Assembly (NCBI RefSeq): GCF_024713975.1
Contig: NC_091111.1
Coordinates: forward strand, 17,519,501-17,583,500
Length of the DNA: 64,000 bases
Direction of reading: 5' to 3'
Source: Paralichthys olivaceus
Lineage: Eukaryota; Chordata; Actinopteri; Pleuronectiformes; Paralichthyidae
A program made the translations under genes and the position numbers. The notes under the pieces were generated by a model. It ran no database searches, had not been told where the DNA came from, and saw only the letters and a program-made list of their open reading frames with translations. This document shows positions 1 to 8,940 of the stretch, one piece after another (position 1 is the stretch's first letter; each line of letters begins with the position of its first letter).

Positions 1-400
1 AGAGCCCCCCCCCCCTTCAGAAGAAACGATTCACTAACATTAACAAGATGTTTGAACGGTTCACGGTAACGTTTCATGTCTTACTTTGTAATGTAAATGA
101 TTTATAATAAAGATTTCAACCCCAGACACGGTTTGTGTGTCTAATGACAGAACCGAGCTTCAGGAAACAAACGAACAACAACAACAACACTACTGAGCTA
201 CAGTCAAACACTCCTGGTGATGGGTTGTGTTATGAAGGGGGCGGGGTCGTTTTGGCGGCTCAGAATATTCAAACTAACGCCGCTTGGGCGCCACCTGGTG
301 GAAGACCGTGGACAGTACACCACCGGATATACAAAAGTTTTTCTATATGTATGTTCGTATTGAATTTTTCTGAAATATTGGTTGGAATGTACTTCCGGCC
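1..400. other. intergenic, possible 3' end of an upstream gene
   Basis: I recognise no gene here. A C-run opens the window and an AATAAA hexamer lies at 106-111 on the plus strand, so the first about 120 bases could be the end of a 3' untranslated region, but nothing else supports this. The last 110 bases hold the left arm of the inverted repeat described separately. Confidence 0.3.
289..337. repeat. left arm of 49-bp inverted repeat with CTCF-like core
   Basis: This segment is the reverse complement of 2368-2416, with one mismatch seen by eye. Bases 289-301 read on the minus strand as CCACCAGGTGGCG, which fits the vertebrate CTCF core consensus. The two arms bracket both tRNA-Tyr genes and the LINE tail. 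Whether CTCF binds is inference. Confidence 0.7.
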
Positions 401-489
401 CCTTCGATAGCTCAGTTGGTAGAGCGGAGGACTGTAGGTTGATGACGTCAGAGATCCTTAGGTCGCTGGTTCGAATCCGGCTCGAAGGA
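401..489 (+). tRNA. tRNA-Tyr (GTA) with 16-nt intron
   Basis: The gene closely matches vertebrate tRNA-Tyr. The acceptor arms CCTTCGA and TCGAAGG pair, the D-arm contains TAGCTCAGTTGGTAGAGC (A box), and the B box is GGTTCGAATCC. The anticodon GTA is at 434-436. An intron lies one base 3' of the anticodon at 438-453, the conserved place for tRNA-Tyr introns. Removing it leaves the usual 73 nt ending in discriminator A. A short T run at 501-505 can serve as the Pol III terminator. It looks functional. Confidence 0.97.
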
Positions 490-642
490 GGTGGCTTTAG
501 TTTTTACCACGTCATAAAAACGTCACAACAACACGGGTGGCCACGTCCGTGATGTTTCCCGCGCCAGGGCGCTGTTGCATCGGTGGAGGCGCGCGTTCGA
601 CACATTTAACCTAAGTTACAAACAAACAGAGCGATATATATT

Positions 643-679
<37 letters not shown>

Positions 680-905
680 CTGCGACAGATGAAAATACAA
701 ACACATTCATAAGTTACATGTTTGTGTTGAACTTTTCTAAACAAGGCTACAGAGTGCTAGCCCTGCTTCACGAAACAGGAAACACGTGACAACGAAGACG
801 CCTGCTGCAGGTGAGTCACGTCAACAGGTGATGAGTGTCGTCATATTCAGGTTATAGATGGGGGGGGGTCAGGTTAGACAACTAGAACTGTAACATGTTT
901 CTTCT
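490..905. other. intergenic with TA/GA microsatellite
   Basis: No gene is seen. An imperfect (TA)n tract at about 634-655 runs directly into a (GA)n tract at about 655-679. The first about 120 bases after the tRNA are relatively CpG-rich. Confidence 0.7.
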
Positions 906-1561
906 TCTGCTGACTTCAACATGCCGCAGAAAGTGATGGTTGAATTCTACACAGCCATCATTGAGTCCATCCTCACCTCATCTATCACCGTCTGGTTCGC
1001 TGCCTCCACTGCCAAGGACAAGGGCAGACTGCAGCGGATCATAAGGTCAGCTGAGAAGGTCATCGGCTGTGACCTGCCGGCCCTCCTAGACCTGTTCCAC
1101 TCCAGGACCAGTAGGAGAGCAGGCAAGATCATTGCTGATCCCTCACATCCCGGTCACCACCTGTTCCAGAGACTTCCCTCCGGAAAAAGGTTTCGGGCCA
1201 TCAGGACTAAAACCTCTCGCCATCTGAACAGTTTTTTCCCCGTGGCAGTGGGGCTCACAAACAAGCCCCCTGCATCACACTGACTCTGCACCGCACTGAC
1301 TCTACCCCACCACACCCCACCACCTGCACATAATTTATAATTTATTACTACTCTGTTACTGCATATATGTATATACTTTACTTTATTTTATTTTACTTTA
1401 TTTTATTTTTATTCTATTTTATTTTATACAATTTCTTATATATTGTTGTTTTTCTACATTGTTGTTTTATGTACATAAGTAGTGCACCAATTACACCAAG
1501 GCAATTTCCTGTATGTGCAAACATACCTGGCAAATAAAAGAATTCTGATTCTGATTCTGAC
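906..1561 (+). mobile_element. 5'-truncated LINE, CR1/L2-like 3' end
   Basis: An open frame runs in from just upstream of the ATG at 921 to the stop at 1281-1283. It has the form of the C-terminal end of a fish non-LTR retrotransposon ORF2: a region around IIESILTSSITVWF, an RIIRSAEKVIGCDLPAL segment, a PSHPGHHLFQRLPSGKRFR segment and a terminal NSFFPVAVGL. Such endings follow the reverse transcriptase domain in L2-type fish LINEs. The rest is an AT-rich 3' UTR with CAAATAAAAG near the end and a tail of repeated GATTCT units at about 1542-1560. The reverse transcriptase and endonuclease are missing, so this is a dead 5'-truncated copy. The family assignment comes from recall of fish LINE endings, not from a search. 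Confidence 0.75.
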
Positions 1562-1643
1562 TTTGATGTTTCTGTGACGTTGTCTCATGTCTTTGAAGTG
1601 TCTTGTGGTCCAACCCTCTCGTGTGGTGGGCTGACACTCGTCC

Positions 1644-1733
1644 CCTTCGATAGCTCAGTTGGTAGAGCGGAGGACTGTAGAGGTATTGACATCAGAGATC
1701 CTTAGGTCGCTGGTTCAAATCCGGCTCGAAGGA
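1644..1733 (+). tRNA. tRNA-Tyr (GTA) with 17-nt intron
   Basis: This is the second tRNA-Tyr. The acceptor, D-arm and anticodon-arm sequences are the same as in the copy at 401-489. The anticodon GTA is at 1677-1679 and the intron is 1681-1697, differing in sequence and by one base in length from the first copy. The T loop reads TTCAAAT instead of TTCGAAT, which is still an acceptable B box. Removing the intron leaves 73 nt. A four-T run follows within about 5 bases. Confidence 0.96.
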
Positions 1734-1758
1734 GGTGGCTTTTGTCTTTGTATTTCTA

Positions 1759-2094
1759 AATGAGAAAAAGACGGTCAATACCACAGACTGTATATAAAGA
1801 GGTCAATACTTATACGTCTTTCCTGGCACTACTCCAGCTGTAGTACAACAGCGCTTCGCTCATAATTCACACGTAATTATCGCGTAAGAGAGTCAAACAC
1901 GACTCACCTTCAACACGGAAATCTAGGGGAGCGGGAGAACAGGCACCGAAAACTAAGCCCACAGAGGAACGTGATTGGTCAAAAGTAAGCCCCAGACGGG
2001 CGTCTATCCCGTCTATTCCGCCAAAGTAAACCCAAAGTAAGCCCATAGTAGCCAATCACGTTCCTCCCCTGGGGCTTACTTTTGGACCGCCTTC
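1759..2094. repeat. tRNA-linked repeat, copy 1, with inverted CCAAT motifs
   Basis: This segment shares most of its length with 3500-3930, starting in both with GAGAAAAAGACGGTCAATA. Its right part folds on itself: GGAACGTGATTGGTC near 1970 is mirrored by GCCAATCACGTTCCTC near 2050, and a segment related to CCCGTCTATTCCGCCAAAGT is found inverted in the other copy. The ATTGG/CCAAT motifs and CpG content look promoter-like on the minus strand, and a potential splice donor (AAGGTGAGT) follows on that strand at about 1905-1913. It could be a foldback transposon or a duplicated promoter plus first exon. I do not recognise the family. Confidence 0.55.
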
Positions 2095-2623
2095 CTCATT
2101 AGCATACGGACACAGAAGTACAGAAATGTATGGAGGACGAGAAATGACTTAAGTATAAATACATAAATAAATACATGTATAAGTAAAGGTAACGTTTATT
2201 TTTTTAATTTCCACATTTATTTATTTCTGTATTTCTGTCTCATATGAACATGACTAGGGGCGGTCCTGACCTCAGTCTTCTGCCTGTCAGTGCTGACTGT
2301 TGTGCAGTAGCTGCTGTTTGCAGTGTTGAGTCAGTTCACGCTTAAAAACGACGAGTTCATAGTTCATCTTTTGTATATCCGGTGGTGTACTGTCCACTGT
2401 CTTCCACCAGGTGGCGCGAGTTATTAATCCGTGGTGTCTGATCATGTCTGCGTGTCGTCATTTTATCACTGAGTCCTGGCTGTGAGCGTCTCGTCTCATG
2501 CTGAACTGAGCACGACATGTTGACGAGTCATGTTTCATGATGTTTAAATGATACGAACCACGATTGAGAACTGTTCACTGCGCGTGGGTATAAATTGCGA
2601 AGTCACCTCTTCATGTGCAGGAC
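2095..2623. other. intergenic
   Basis: No gene is recognised. The stretch contains a T/A-rich tract at about 2150-2240 and the right arm of the 49-bp inverted repeat. Confidence 0.6.
2368..2416. repeat. right arm of 49-bp inverted repeat with CTCF-like core
   Basis: This mirrors 289-337. Bases 2404-2416 read CCACCAGGTGGCG on the plus strand. The cores of the two arms therefore point away from each other across the tRNA-Tyr genes. Confidence 0.7.
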
Positions 2624-2696
2624 GGGGGATTAGCTCAGATGGTAGAGCGCTCGCTTAGCATGCGAGAGGTAGCGGGATCGATGCCCGCATCCTCCA
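2624..2696 (+). tRNA. tRNA-Ala (AGC)
   Basis: This is an intact 73-nt tRNA that matches a known vertebrate tRNA-Ala(AGC) type. The acceptor arms are GGGGGAT and ATCCTCC with discriminator A, the A box is TAGCTCAGATGG, and the anticodon AGC at 2657-2659 sits in a CTCGCTTAGCATGCGAG stem-loop. The B box is GGATCGATGCC. A long T run starting at 2699 is a strong Pol III terminator. Confidence 0.97.
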
Positions 2697-3001
2697 AGTT
2701 TTTTTTTTTTCTTTCGCTTTGAATATTATTTTATTTTCTACATACCGCTTTTTAAAGAGTGGTGATATAGAAAACATATCATGTGTAAAACAGACCTCGG
2801 GATTCAGAGATTCACTCTTCACGTGTTTCTTCTGCTGATAACTGACGTGCAGATTATGAAACTGACACCAACAGTAGTGATATATAGAAGAATTAATGGA
2901 AGTGATATTGCACATGATATCGAAATATGTTATATAATATCACCTTAAGAATCCTTTAGAGGATTCTCTCAGCGCTGACGTCATATGTCGAGAGTCCTCA
3001 C

Positions 3002-3074
3002 GGGGGATTAGCTCAGATGGTAGAGCGCTCGCTTAGCATGCGAGAGGTAGCGGGATCGATGCCCGCATCCTCCA
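3002..3074 (+). tRNA. tRNA-Ala (AGC)
   Basis: The 73-nt sequence is identical to the copy at 2624-2696, including the AGC anticodon and both internal promoter boxes. A T run begins at 3081, shortly after the 3' end. It is the second tRNA of the first tandem unit. Confidence 0.97.
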
Positions 3075-3436
3075 GAGTCCTTTTTTATTTTTTTCTCCTG
3101 ATGATTCATGATTTCTGGACTTTTCAAGACTTCGGTGACCCTGGATAAAAGTCTCCTCTCTCCTGATTTCGAAGCTATACATCTGTAATTCATGTTTTTT
3201 GTTTGGAAACGAGGCAATCTCAAACTCTTAATATAAGTTTATGACACCTCTATGAATAATATACATTTTCTTCATGACTTCATGCAGAATAGTTTTGAGT
3301 ATTCACAACCTGTTCAGCTCAGATACAAGAACAAATTATGTTTTTCTGTTACAGTCTTTTGTAAATCTGAATTTTTAATGTGGATCAGAGCCCTGTCTGC
3401 AAGTGTGTCATGACGTCACACAACTTTTGTTCTCAC

Positions 3437-3978
3437 GGGGGATTAGCTCAAATGGTAAAACACGACTCACCTTAGCGAGGACGCAAAAAACTATTTTTCT
3501 GAATGAAAATGAGAAAAAGACGGTCAATACTTATACGTCTTTCCTGGCACTACTCCAGCTGTAGTACAACAGCGCTTCGCTCATAATTCACACGTAATTA
3601 TCGCGTAAGAGAGTCAAACACGACTTACCTTCAACACGGCGGAACTCGAGGGGAGCGGGAGAACAGGCACCGAAAACTAAGCCCACAGAGGAACGTGATT
3701 GGTCAAAAGTAAGCTCCAGGGGAGGAACGTGATTGGCTACTGTGGGCTTACTTTGGGTTTACTTTGGCGGAATAGACGGGCAGAGGAACGTGATTGGTCA
3801 AAAGTAAGCCCCAGGAGAGGAACGTGATTGGTCAAAAGTACGTGATTGGTCAAAAGTAAGCCCCAGGGGAGGAACGTGATTGGCTACTTTGGGCTTACTT
3901 TGGGCTTACTTTGGCGGAATAGACGGGATAAAGGAAGCGCAAAGCGAGAGGTAGAGGGATCGATGCCCGCATCCTCCA
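3437..3978 (+). pseudogene. tRNA-Ala split by a 485-bp repeat
   Basis: The first about 21 bases (3437-3457) are the 5' end of tRNA-Ala through the D-arm. The last 35 bases (3944-3978) are its 3' part from the anticodon stem onward, with one change in the variable/T-stem region and an intact 3' end CATCCTCCA. The anticodon loop is missing. The intervening DNA is the repeat also found at 1759-2094. Position in the tandem array shows it was once the first tRNA-Ala of the second unit. It cannot yield a normal tRNA. Confidence 0.85.
3459..3942. repeat. tRNA-linked repeat, copy 2, with four CCAAT-type motifs
   Basis: The left part (about 3500-3720) matches 1760-1990 almost base for base. The right part holds repeated blocks built from GAACGTGATTGG, AAAAGTAAGCCCCAGG and TTTACTTTGGCGGAATAGACG, so it has expanded internally by short tandem duplication. 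The two copies differ in the arrangement of these blocks. The function is unknown. Confidence 0.6.
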
Positions 3979-4429
3979 AACGTTTTTTTTTCCTTTCGCT
4001 TAGAATATTATTTTATTTTCTCCTCAAAATGATGATGTCACACCGAGTGTCTCCTTTATCCAGATGTTCTTCTTTTCCATTTGCTTCCTGTATTTTCTGT
4101 GTGCTGAACAGAAAATCTCTGCTGTGAATGAAGATGACACTTTGTGAATGATGTACATTTTTACATACCGCTTTTTAAAGAGTGGTGATATAGAAAACAT
4201 ATAATGTGTAAAACAGACCTCGGGATTCAGAGATTCACTGTTCACGTGTTTCTTCTGTTGATAACTGACCTGACCTGCAGAGTATGAAACTGACACCAAC
4301 AGTAGTGATATATAGAAGAATTAATGGAAGTGATATTGCACATGATATCGAAATATGTTATATAATATCACCTTAAGAATCCTTTAGAGGATTCTCTGAG
4401 TGCTGACATCATATGTTGAGAGTCTTCAC

Positions 4430-4502
4430 GGGGGATTAGCTCAGATGGTAGAGCGCTCGCTTAGCATGCGAGAGGTAGCGGGATCGATGCCCGCATCCTC
4501 CA
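4430..4502 (+). tRNA. tRNA-Ala (AGC)
   Basis: This is the third intact copy, 73 nt and identical to the other two, with a T run from 4506. It is the second tRNA of the second tandem unit. Confidence 0.97.
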
Positions 4503-4833
4503 GAGTTTTTAATTTTTTCTCCTGATGATTCATGATTTCTGGACTTTTCAAGACTTCGGTGACGCCAGATAAAAGTCTCCTCCCTCCTGATTTCGAAGCT
4601 CTACATCTGTAATTCATGTATTTTGTTTGGAAACGAGGCAATCTCAAACTCTTAATATAAGTTTATGACACCTCTATGAATAATATACATTTTCTTCATG
4701 ACTTCATGCTGAATAGTTTTGAGTATTCACAACCTGCTCAGCTCAGATACAAGAACAAATTATGTTTTTCTGTTACAGTTTTCTGTAAATCAGATTGTGT
4801 GACGTGATGACGTCACACAACCTGTGTTCTCAC

Positions 4834-4917
4834 GGGGGATTAGCGCTCTACCATCTGAGCGAGCGCTCAGAGTGGCCACTACATTCAATCAAGTTTATGC
4901 TCTTGATTGAGTGGAGT
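4834..4917. pseudogene. folded-back tRNA-Ala fragment and hairpin at array end
   Basis: Eleven bases of the tRNA-Ala 5' end (GGGGGATTAGC) are followed directly by GCTCTACCATCTGAGC, the reverse complement of the tRNA's own D-arm region. The tRNA gene is thus fused head-to-head to a piece of itself. Next comes GAGTGGCCACTACATTCAAT at about 4871, whose reverse complement recurs imperfectly at 4901-4924. This junction ends the tRNA array and abuts the outer inverted-repeat arm. Confidence 0.7.
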
Positions 4918-6043
4918 GGCCACTCAGTTTTCAGGCCTCACCGCACCCGAGCATCACTACAGGCCTGCAACTAAGTTTCAAGTTGATCATTTCTGAAGTG
5001 GGCCCACATGTGATGTTTGTGAGTTAATTTACAGTTGATAGGAATTGTGTTTGTTTTTATTCAGAGACCTGTGAAAGGTAAAGATTTTATTTAACCAGTG
5101 AATTAAAGGGTACATTGAGAAGTCATAGGAACAGTTTAAACAATTTAAAGAGACCCTGTATTTTATTTTGTGCATTTATTTTGTTTTGTAAATATTTTAC
5201 TTCCTGAGAGGAATTCACAGCCTTTTCATTTATTTCCTATTGTAAATAAACACCTGTGAAGGTTTTGACTTTTAAAATACAGTTGTGGTGGTCTTTAATA
5301 TTAATTAGAGGAATTTAAACAAAAGATAAGATTCGTTTCAAATATTCTTCTGAGATCATATTCATTTTTTTGTGTTTACGAGCTCAGGCCCAGGAGATCT
5401 GGGTTAAATAAATATAAGACTTCATTTGTCCAATTGTTTAATAAGGTTTCATTGAAACCACTACTTCAGGTGATTTTCAGTTGCATAACCTGTGAGTCAC
5501 CGCTTTTCCCACACTAGTTGGCTGCCTAATCACTCCTGGCCCTTTGCTACATACATCAGAAGGGGGTTATCTGTAATCAGCATGATCTTTCACAAGATCC
5601 ATGAGTTTAATTAGCACAAAAAAAAAATGTTGTTAATAATAATAATAAAAAACAGTTCAACATATCTGAAAATAAAATATACAATTATTTGAAACAATAT
5701 GAAATTAAGAGCAAAGTATCGTGATAAAAGGCTGTGTAATGTTTTAGAGTCTAATATTTAGAAAGTAACAAAATGTCCTTTCAGTTTGTCTGATACAAAT
5801 ACATTGTGTATACATCAATCTCTTGTTCTGATTCTGTTTGATGAGTGCATTTGATGGCTCATCAGATTTTTGGTAAATTGAGTGGATTTATTTTGAGAAT
5901 ACTCGAAGTGCACAGTGTGACACTGCACCCCACATTATCACGGACAGCTTTGGAAAAGTACTAGTTTGCAGCAACGTCACTCACATGAGAAGATACTGTA
6001 GCTCTGTGCATCAAACAGTGTCAGGTCTAGGATATGATAAGCT
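4894..6043. repeat. outer inverted repeat, left arm (1.15 kb)
   Basis: This is the reverse complement of 19387-20803, with few differences seen by eye, apart from one 266-bp segment present only in the right arm. The sequence is AT-rich and noncoding and I do not recognise a repeat family. The arms enclose the whole 13.3-kb EFHC1 block. They could be remnants of a large inverted duplication or two insertions of one element. Confidence 0.85.
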
Positions 6044-6058
6044 CGTTTTCGCTAATGC

Positions 6059-6272
6059 TGCGTTCCAGGCAGGCTTTTGAAATCGTAAATTACAGCTTCA
6101 AGTCACAACTTACGACTTTGTAGCGTTTCAGGCAACCCACTCGTGTTTTTCCGACCTGTTTTACCGGTGAAAGTCACTATAACGGCCACTCGTAACTTCC
6201 GACCGGTGAACTCGTACCAGATCGACCTGGTACCACTTCACGGTCGGAAAAATACGAGTTTCCTTGAACGCA
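6059..6272. mobile_element. MITE-like non-autonomous DNA element
   Basis: The ends read TGCGTTCCAGGCA on the left and, as reverse complement, TGCGTTCAAGGAA on the right, giving short imperfect terminal inverted repeats. Internally TCGTGTTTTTCCGACC is mirrored by GGTCGGAAAAATACGA near 6242-6257, so most of the element is foldable. The size (about 214 bp) and palindromic build fit a fish MITE. No target duplication is evident. Confidence 0.5.
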
Positions 6273-6754
6273 CCATAACAGTCCTCGTCCCTACGTCGCC
6301 ACATTCACGGCGTCCCTTGGCTGCACACACAGCCCTGCATGCCGTTCTCTCTCCTCATTGGATAAAAACTGTAGGATACGATAAATGTTTTCTCCTCGGC
6401 TCAGAGCAGAGCAGAGGGACTGACAGACCCGTGTTTCAGTCCAAACACTCTATGTAAGTGATTGCTGTCGGAAGATATAACTATTTAAGACTTATATTAA
6501 CACAAATATATAACTTACTTCTGCTTTAATCAATCCTAAATTCCTACATCAGTTTAACATGTTCCCCCCTACACTATTGTAAAGCAATTCATCTGATAAT
6601 AATGAGTGTGAGTTTTTAAACGTGAATTTAAATTTAAGAGTGCTCAAGTCATTGGTTGCAACCTGATAGTTTCATTTTAAAAATGATCATACACTTTCAA
6701 TACATTTTTATGTCTTCTCACTCTCTACGCATTGTTCTTTTTTTTCTGTTCCAG
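6273..6754. other. intergenic / intron-like, nothing recognised
   Basis: An open reading frame continues from the MITE to 6457, but it has no recognisable domain and overlaps repeat DNA, so I do not call it. The remainder is AT-rich and ends in a polypyrimidine tract with CTGTTCCAG at 6746-6754, a good splice acceptor for the exon that follows. Confidence 0.5.
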
Positions 6755-7066
6755 TCAGGCGAAGACCCCACCCTGTATCTGGAGAAGCGTCCTCTCTCCT
6801 CCCCAGTTTTGCTTTTTGATGGATCAACCACCATCGTGGCTGTTGGTAATGTACCTGTGACCACCCTTCCACAGGAAGATTTCTCAGAAGGGATGTTGGT
6901 GCTATTGGCATACTACTACACGTTGCATTTAACATACCCTAAATGTGTTGCAACGCTCCTCTCTGTTATTCAAACAGAGGTCATTGGTGACACAATCCAC
7001 GATCAAGATGCCACTAGTGCATATAAGAAAGCAATGGCTGATTGGAAATCATTCATTGACAAGTAG
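6755..7066 (+). pseudogene. orphan terminal exon of a fish multicopy gene family
   Basis: Immediately after a strong acceptor an open frame of about 103 codons runs to a TAG. Its middle reads PVLLFDGSTTIVAVGNVPVT, followed by LAYYYTLHLTYPKCVATLL and a C-terminal AMADWKSFIDK. I recall C-terminal segments of this kind (a short strand-rich stretch, then an aromatic segment with a YPKC-like motif) in expanded teleost families of uncharacterised proteins with SAM-type or zinc-finger N-termini, but I cannot confirm the family. No upstream exon is found between here and 4.9 kb. It is best read as the last exon of a gene left behind by duplication. A live gene using distant exons is less likely. Confidence 0.45.
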
Positions 7067-7206
7067 CTGAATGTCAAGCAGTATTTTGTCATGTCAGTTG
7101 TTCTTGTTATTGTTACCCATGCCTTACAATGGTTTTGTGTATTCCACAAGTTTATTACAGTGTCACTTAATTATTTGCTTGAATTGTTTTACCTCATCGA
7201 GGCCTG

Positions 7207-8099
7207 CACTGTAAAATGTAACTAATGGTTTCAACTTAAAAATATGAGCGAAAGGGCTGCCTTAAAATTTCAAGTTAAGTGAAAGAAAAAAAGACGCTAC
7301 GGTCGCGGCCGCACCCCTGTTTCAGTTGAGTTGTCTGAACTAGCAAATCTGTTTAATTTGAATTAAAAATGTAAGTTCTGTAAATCTTTTGTGTCATTTG
7401 ATTTATTAATTGATTGAACTGCTTGGTTGTTATTTGAATTTGCAAATCTATCTTAGTTTAATTAATTTTCAAGATAAACCTGCTTGGATTAAGACAGAGT
7501 TCACTAATAGTATAGTATTTTTCTCTAAATTTAATATTTTTCTTAACTAATCTTCAGCTAAATTTGCTAAAAGAAGGAAAGATTTTGTTTGTAATTGCTT
7601 ATATTTAGTATATTTCACTTATTTTGAGGCTGTAAAAAGTTACTTTTTTAAGTAATCTCATTTTAAAACCAGCATTTTATGCTTAAATTTAGTATGTTTC
7701 ACTTATTTCTAGGCTGTAAAAAGTTACTTTTTAAGTAATCTAATCTTAAAAACGAGCATTTTATGCTTATATTTAGTATATTTCACTTGTTTTGAGGCTG
7801 TAAAAAGTTACTTTTTAAGTAATCTCATCTTAAAACCAGCATTTTATGCTTAAATTTAGTATATTTCACTTGTTTAGAGGCTGTAAAAAGTTACTTTTTA
7901 AGTAATCTCATTTTAAAACCAGCATGTTTGGCTTATTTTAAGCCTTCCAAACACCTCTGTAGACATGCTTATTTCTAGATTTAACAATCTTAATTTAAGA
8001 AATCTTGTCAAGTGAAATTATCTTGCTGCATGGACAGATAATTTCACTTGTTTTGAGTAGTGTTTTTATCTTGTTTTTAGACCCCCCTTTTTTGCAGTG
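7207..8099. mobile_element. fish non-autonomous DNA transposon(s) with CACTG ends
   Basis: The segment starts CACTGTAAAA and ends TTTTTTGCAGTG, typical termini of short hAT-like or Kolobok-like fish elements. The right part, on the minus strand, has the familiar run AAACAAGATAAAAACACTA. There is no transposase. It may be two elements side by side, because the left and right halves differ in style. Its right end abuts the rearrangement breakpoint at 8103. Confidence 0.6.
7590..7925. repeat. 84-bp tandem repeat inside the transposon, about 4 copies
   Basis: GGCTGTAAAAAGTTACTTTT recurs at about 7628, 7712, 7796 and 7879, giving a period of 83-84 bp. Each unit also carries a motif related to CAGCATTTTATGCTTA and a TATTTCACTT motif. 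Confidence 0.8.
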
Positions 8100-8102
8100 T
8101 TA

Positions 8103-8268
8103 AATTTAGGGTGTCAGTTAGAGCCGTGGTCTAATGCTCTAATGTATACATTCAGTTATTCTCAAACAACCTAAAATTCCTCAGATTTTCTTAGGAGCTG
8201 GGGGCCTCAAACCCAAGGATAGACTTCCTTTAAAGGGAAGACAACACATAGGATTTTAAGACACCACA
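8103..8268 (-). mobile_element. LTR fragment, LTR retroelement, truncated by rearrangement
   Basis: This is the first about 166 bp of the same LTR that lies complete at 13936-14493, here on the minus strand and at the same position in EFHC1 exon 2. It ends at 8103, where unrelated transposon DNA begins, so 8103 is a breakpoint of the inverted duplication rather than a natural LTR end. The fossil is broken, and the insertion predates the duplication. Confidence 0.85.
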
Positions 8269-8940
8269 GGTGTTTTGAAGGTCCGCTTGTTGATCTCCTG
8301 CTGGATCACTTGCTCTGACAGAAGAGGATCCTGCCCGATGCCAACAGGGGGGGTACGGAGCCGAAGGAAGCCGTTCTTGAACGTGAGATTCTGTGATCGA
8401 TGGAAGGCAGTCTTCTGCAGAGAATGATCATTAAGAAGTACATGCGTTAGATTTTTTAAATCCGGTAAATAGATATAAATCAATTCAAGAATCCAATTAA
8501 ATTGAAGTCCAATTAACATGGTATGTGATCCTATTGTTACAATACATACAACAGCACTAAACTACATAAAAACCTGTCTGACACACAACCAAAGGAGTGG
8601 ACAGAAAAGAACCAGTACAAGATAAATAATTTGAATATAATATTTTTCATGTTTACTAGTAAACGTCTCTACCTGACAACACTGCAACAGAGAATTTTAG
8701 CTTGGTCATTTGTATAGAAACTTTTGTTTCAGATCCCTCTGTCAACTCTGCAGTTGATAGAAAGTTAAAATTTATATATTCAAATTTGCTTAAACTGGAG
8801 GAATGCAGAAAGTAAACTGTAAATATTATATAACTTCAGTTTTGCTAACTGTACTGAAACATTAAACCCTCATGTTATGTAAACTTAAATACGCTTTAAA
8901 TTAAAAATGATAGCTAGTTTCACTTTAGCATAAAAAACGT

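Larger units (their letters stand above)
2624..4833. repeat. tandem duplication of a tRNA-Ala unit
   Basis: The order is tRNA-Ala, spacer x, tRNA-Ala, spacer y, repeated twice. Copy 1 is 2624-3436. Copy 2 is 3437-4833 and is longer because its first tRNA is interrupted and its x spacer carries about 140 extra bases near 4020-4160. A third copy starts at 4834 and breaks off. The spacers x (around 2745-3000 and 4165-4428) and y (around 3085-3430 and 4512-4830) are nearly identical between copies, so the duplication is fairly recent. Confidence 0.85.

Noticed and set aside
135-410. 91-codon open frame near the window start
   Set aside because: It overlaps the inverted-repeat arm and the tRNA-Tyr start, with low-complexity Asn and no domain.
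1800-1850. ATACTTA and CCTGGCA motifs resembling the start of U1 snRNA
   Set aside because: The two motifs are separated by extra bases and nothing downstream matches U1. Comparison with other spliceosomal snRNAs from memory also failed.
2655-4647. Minus-strand open frames over the tRNA-Ala repeats
   Set aside because: They run through tRNA genes and duplicated noncoding spacers and recur only because the region is tandemly duplicated.
4894-6043. Outer arms as terminal repeats of a giant virus-like transposon
   Set aside because: The enclosed 13 kb contains only EFHC1 copies, small transposons and an orphan exon. No integrase, polymerase or capsid gene is seen.
6143-6457. 104-codon open frame
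   Set aside because: It starts inside a MITE-like palindromic repeat, has no recognisable domain and no splice partner.
7290-7320. GC-rich patch with a GCGGCCGC site inside AT-rich DNA, possible cloning vector
   Set aside because: The flanks on both sides are ordinary fish repeat DNA and no vector sequence continues from it.
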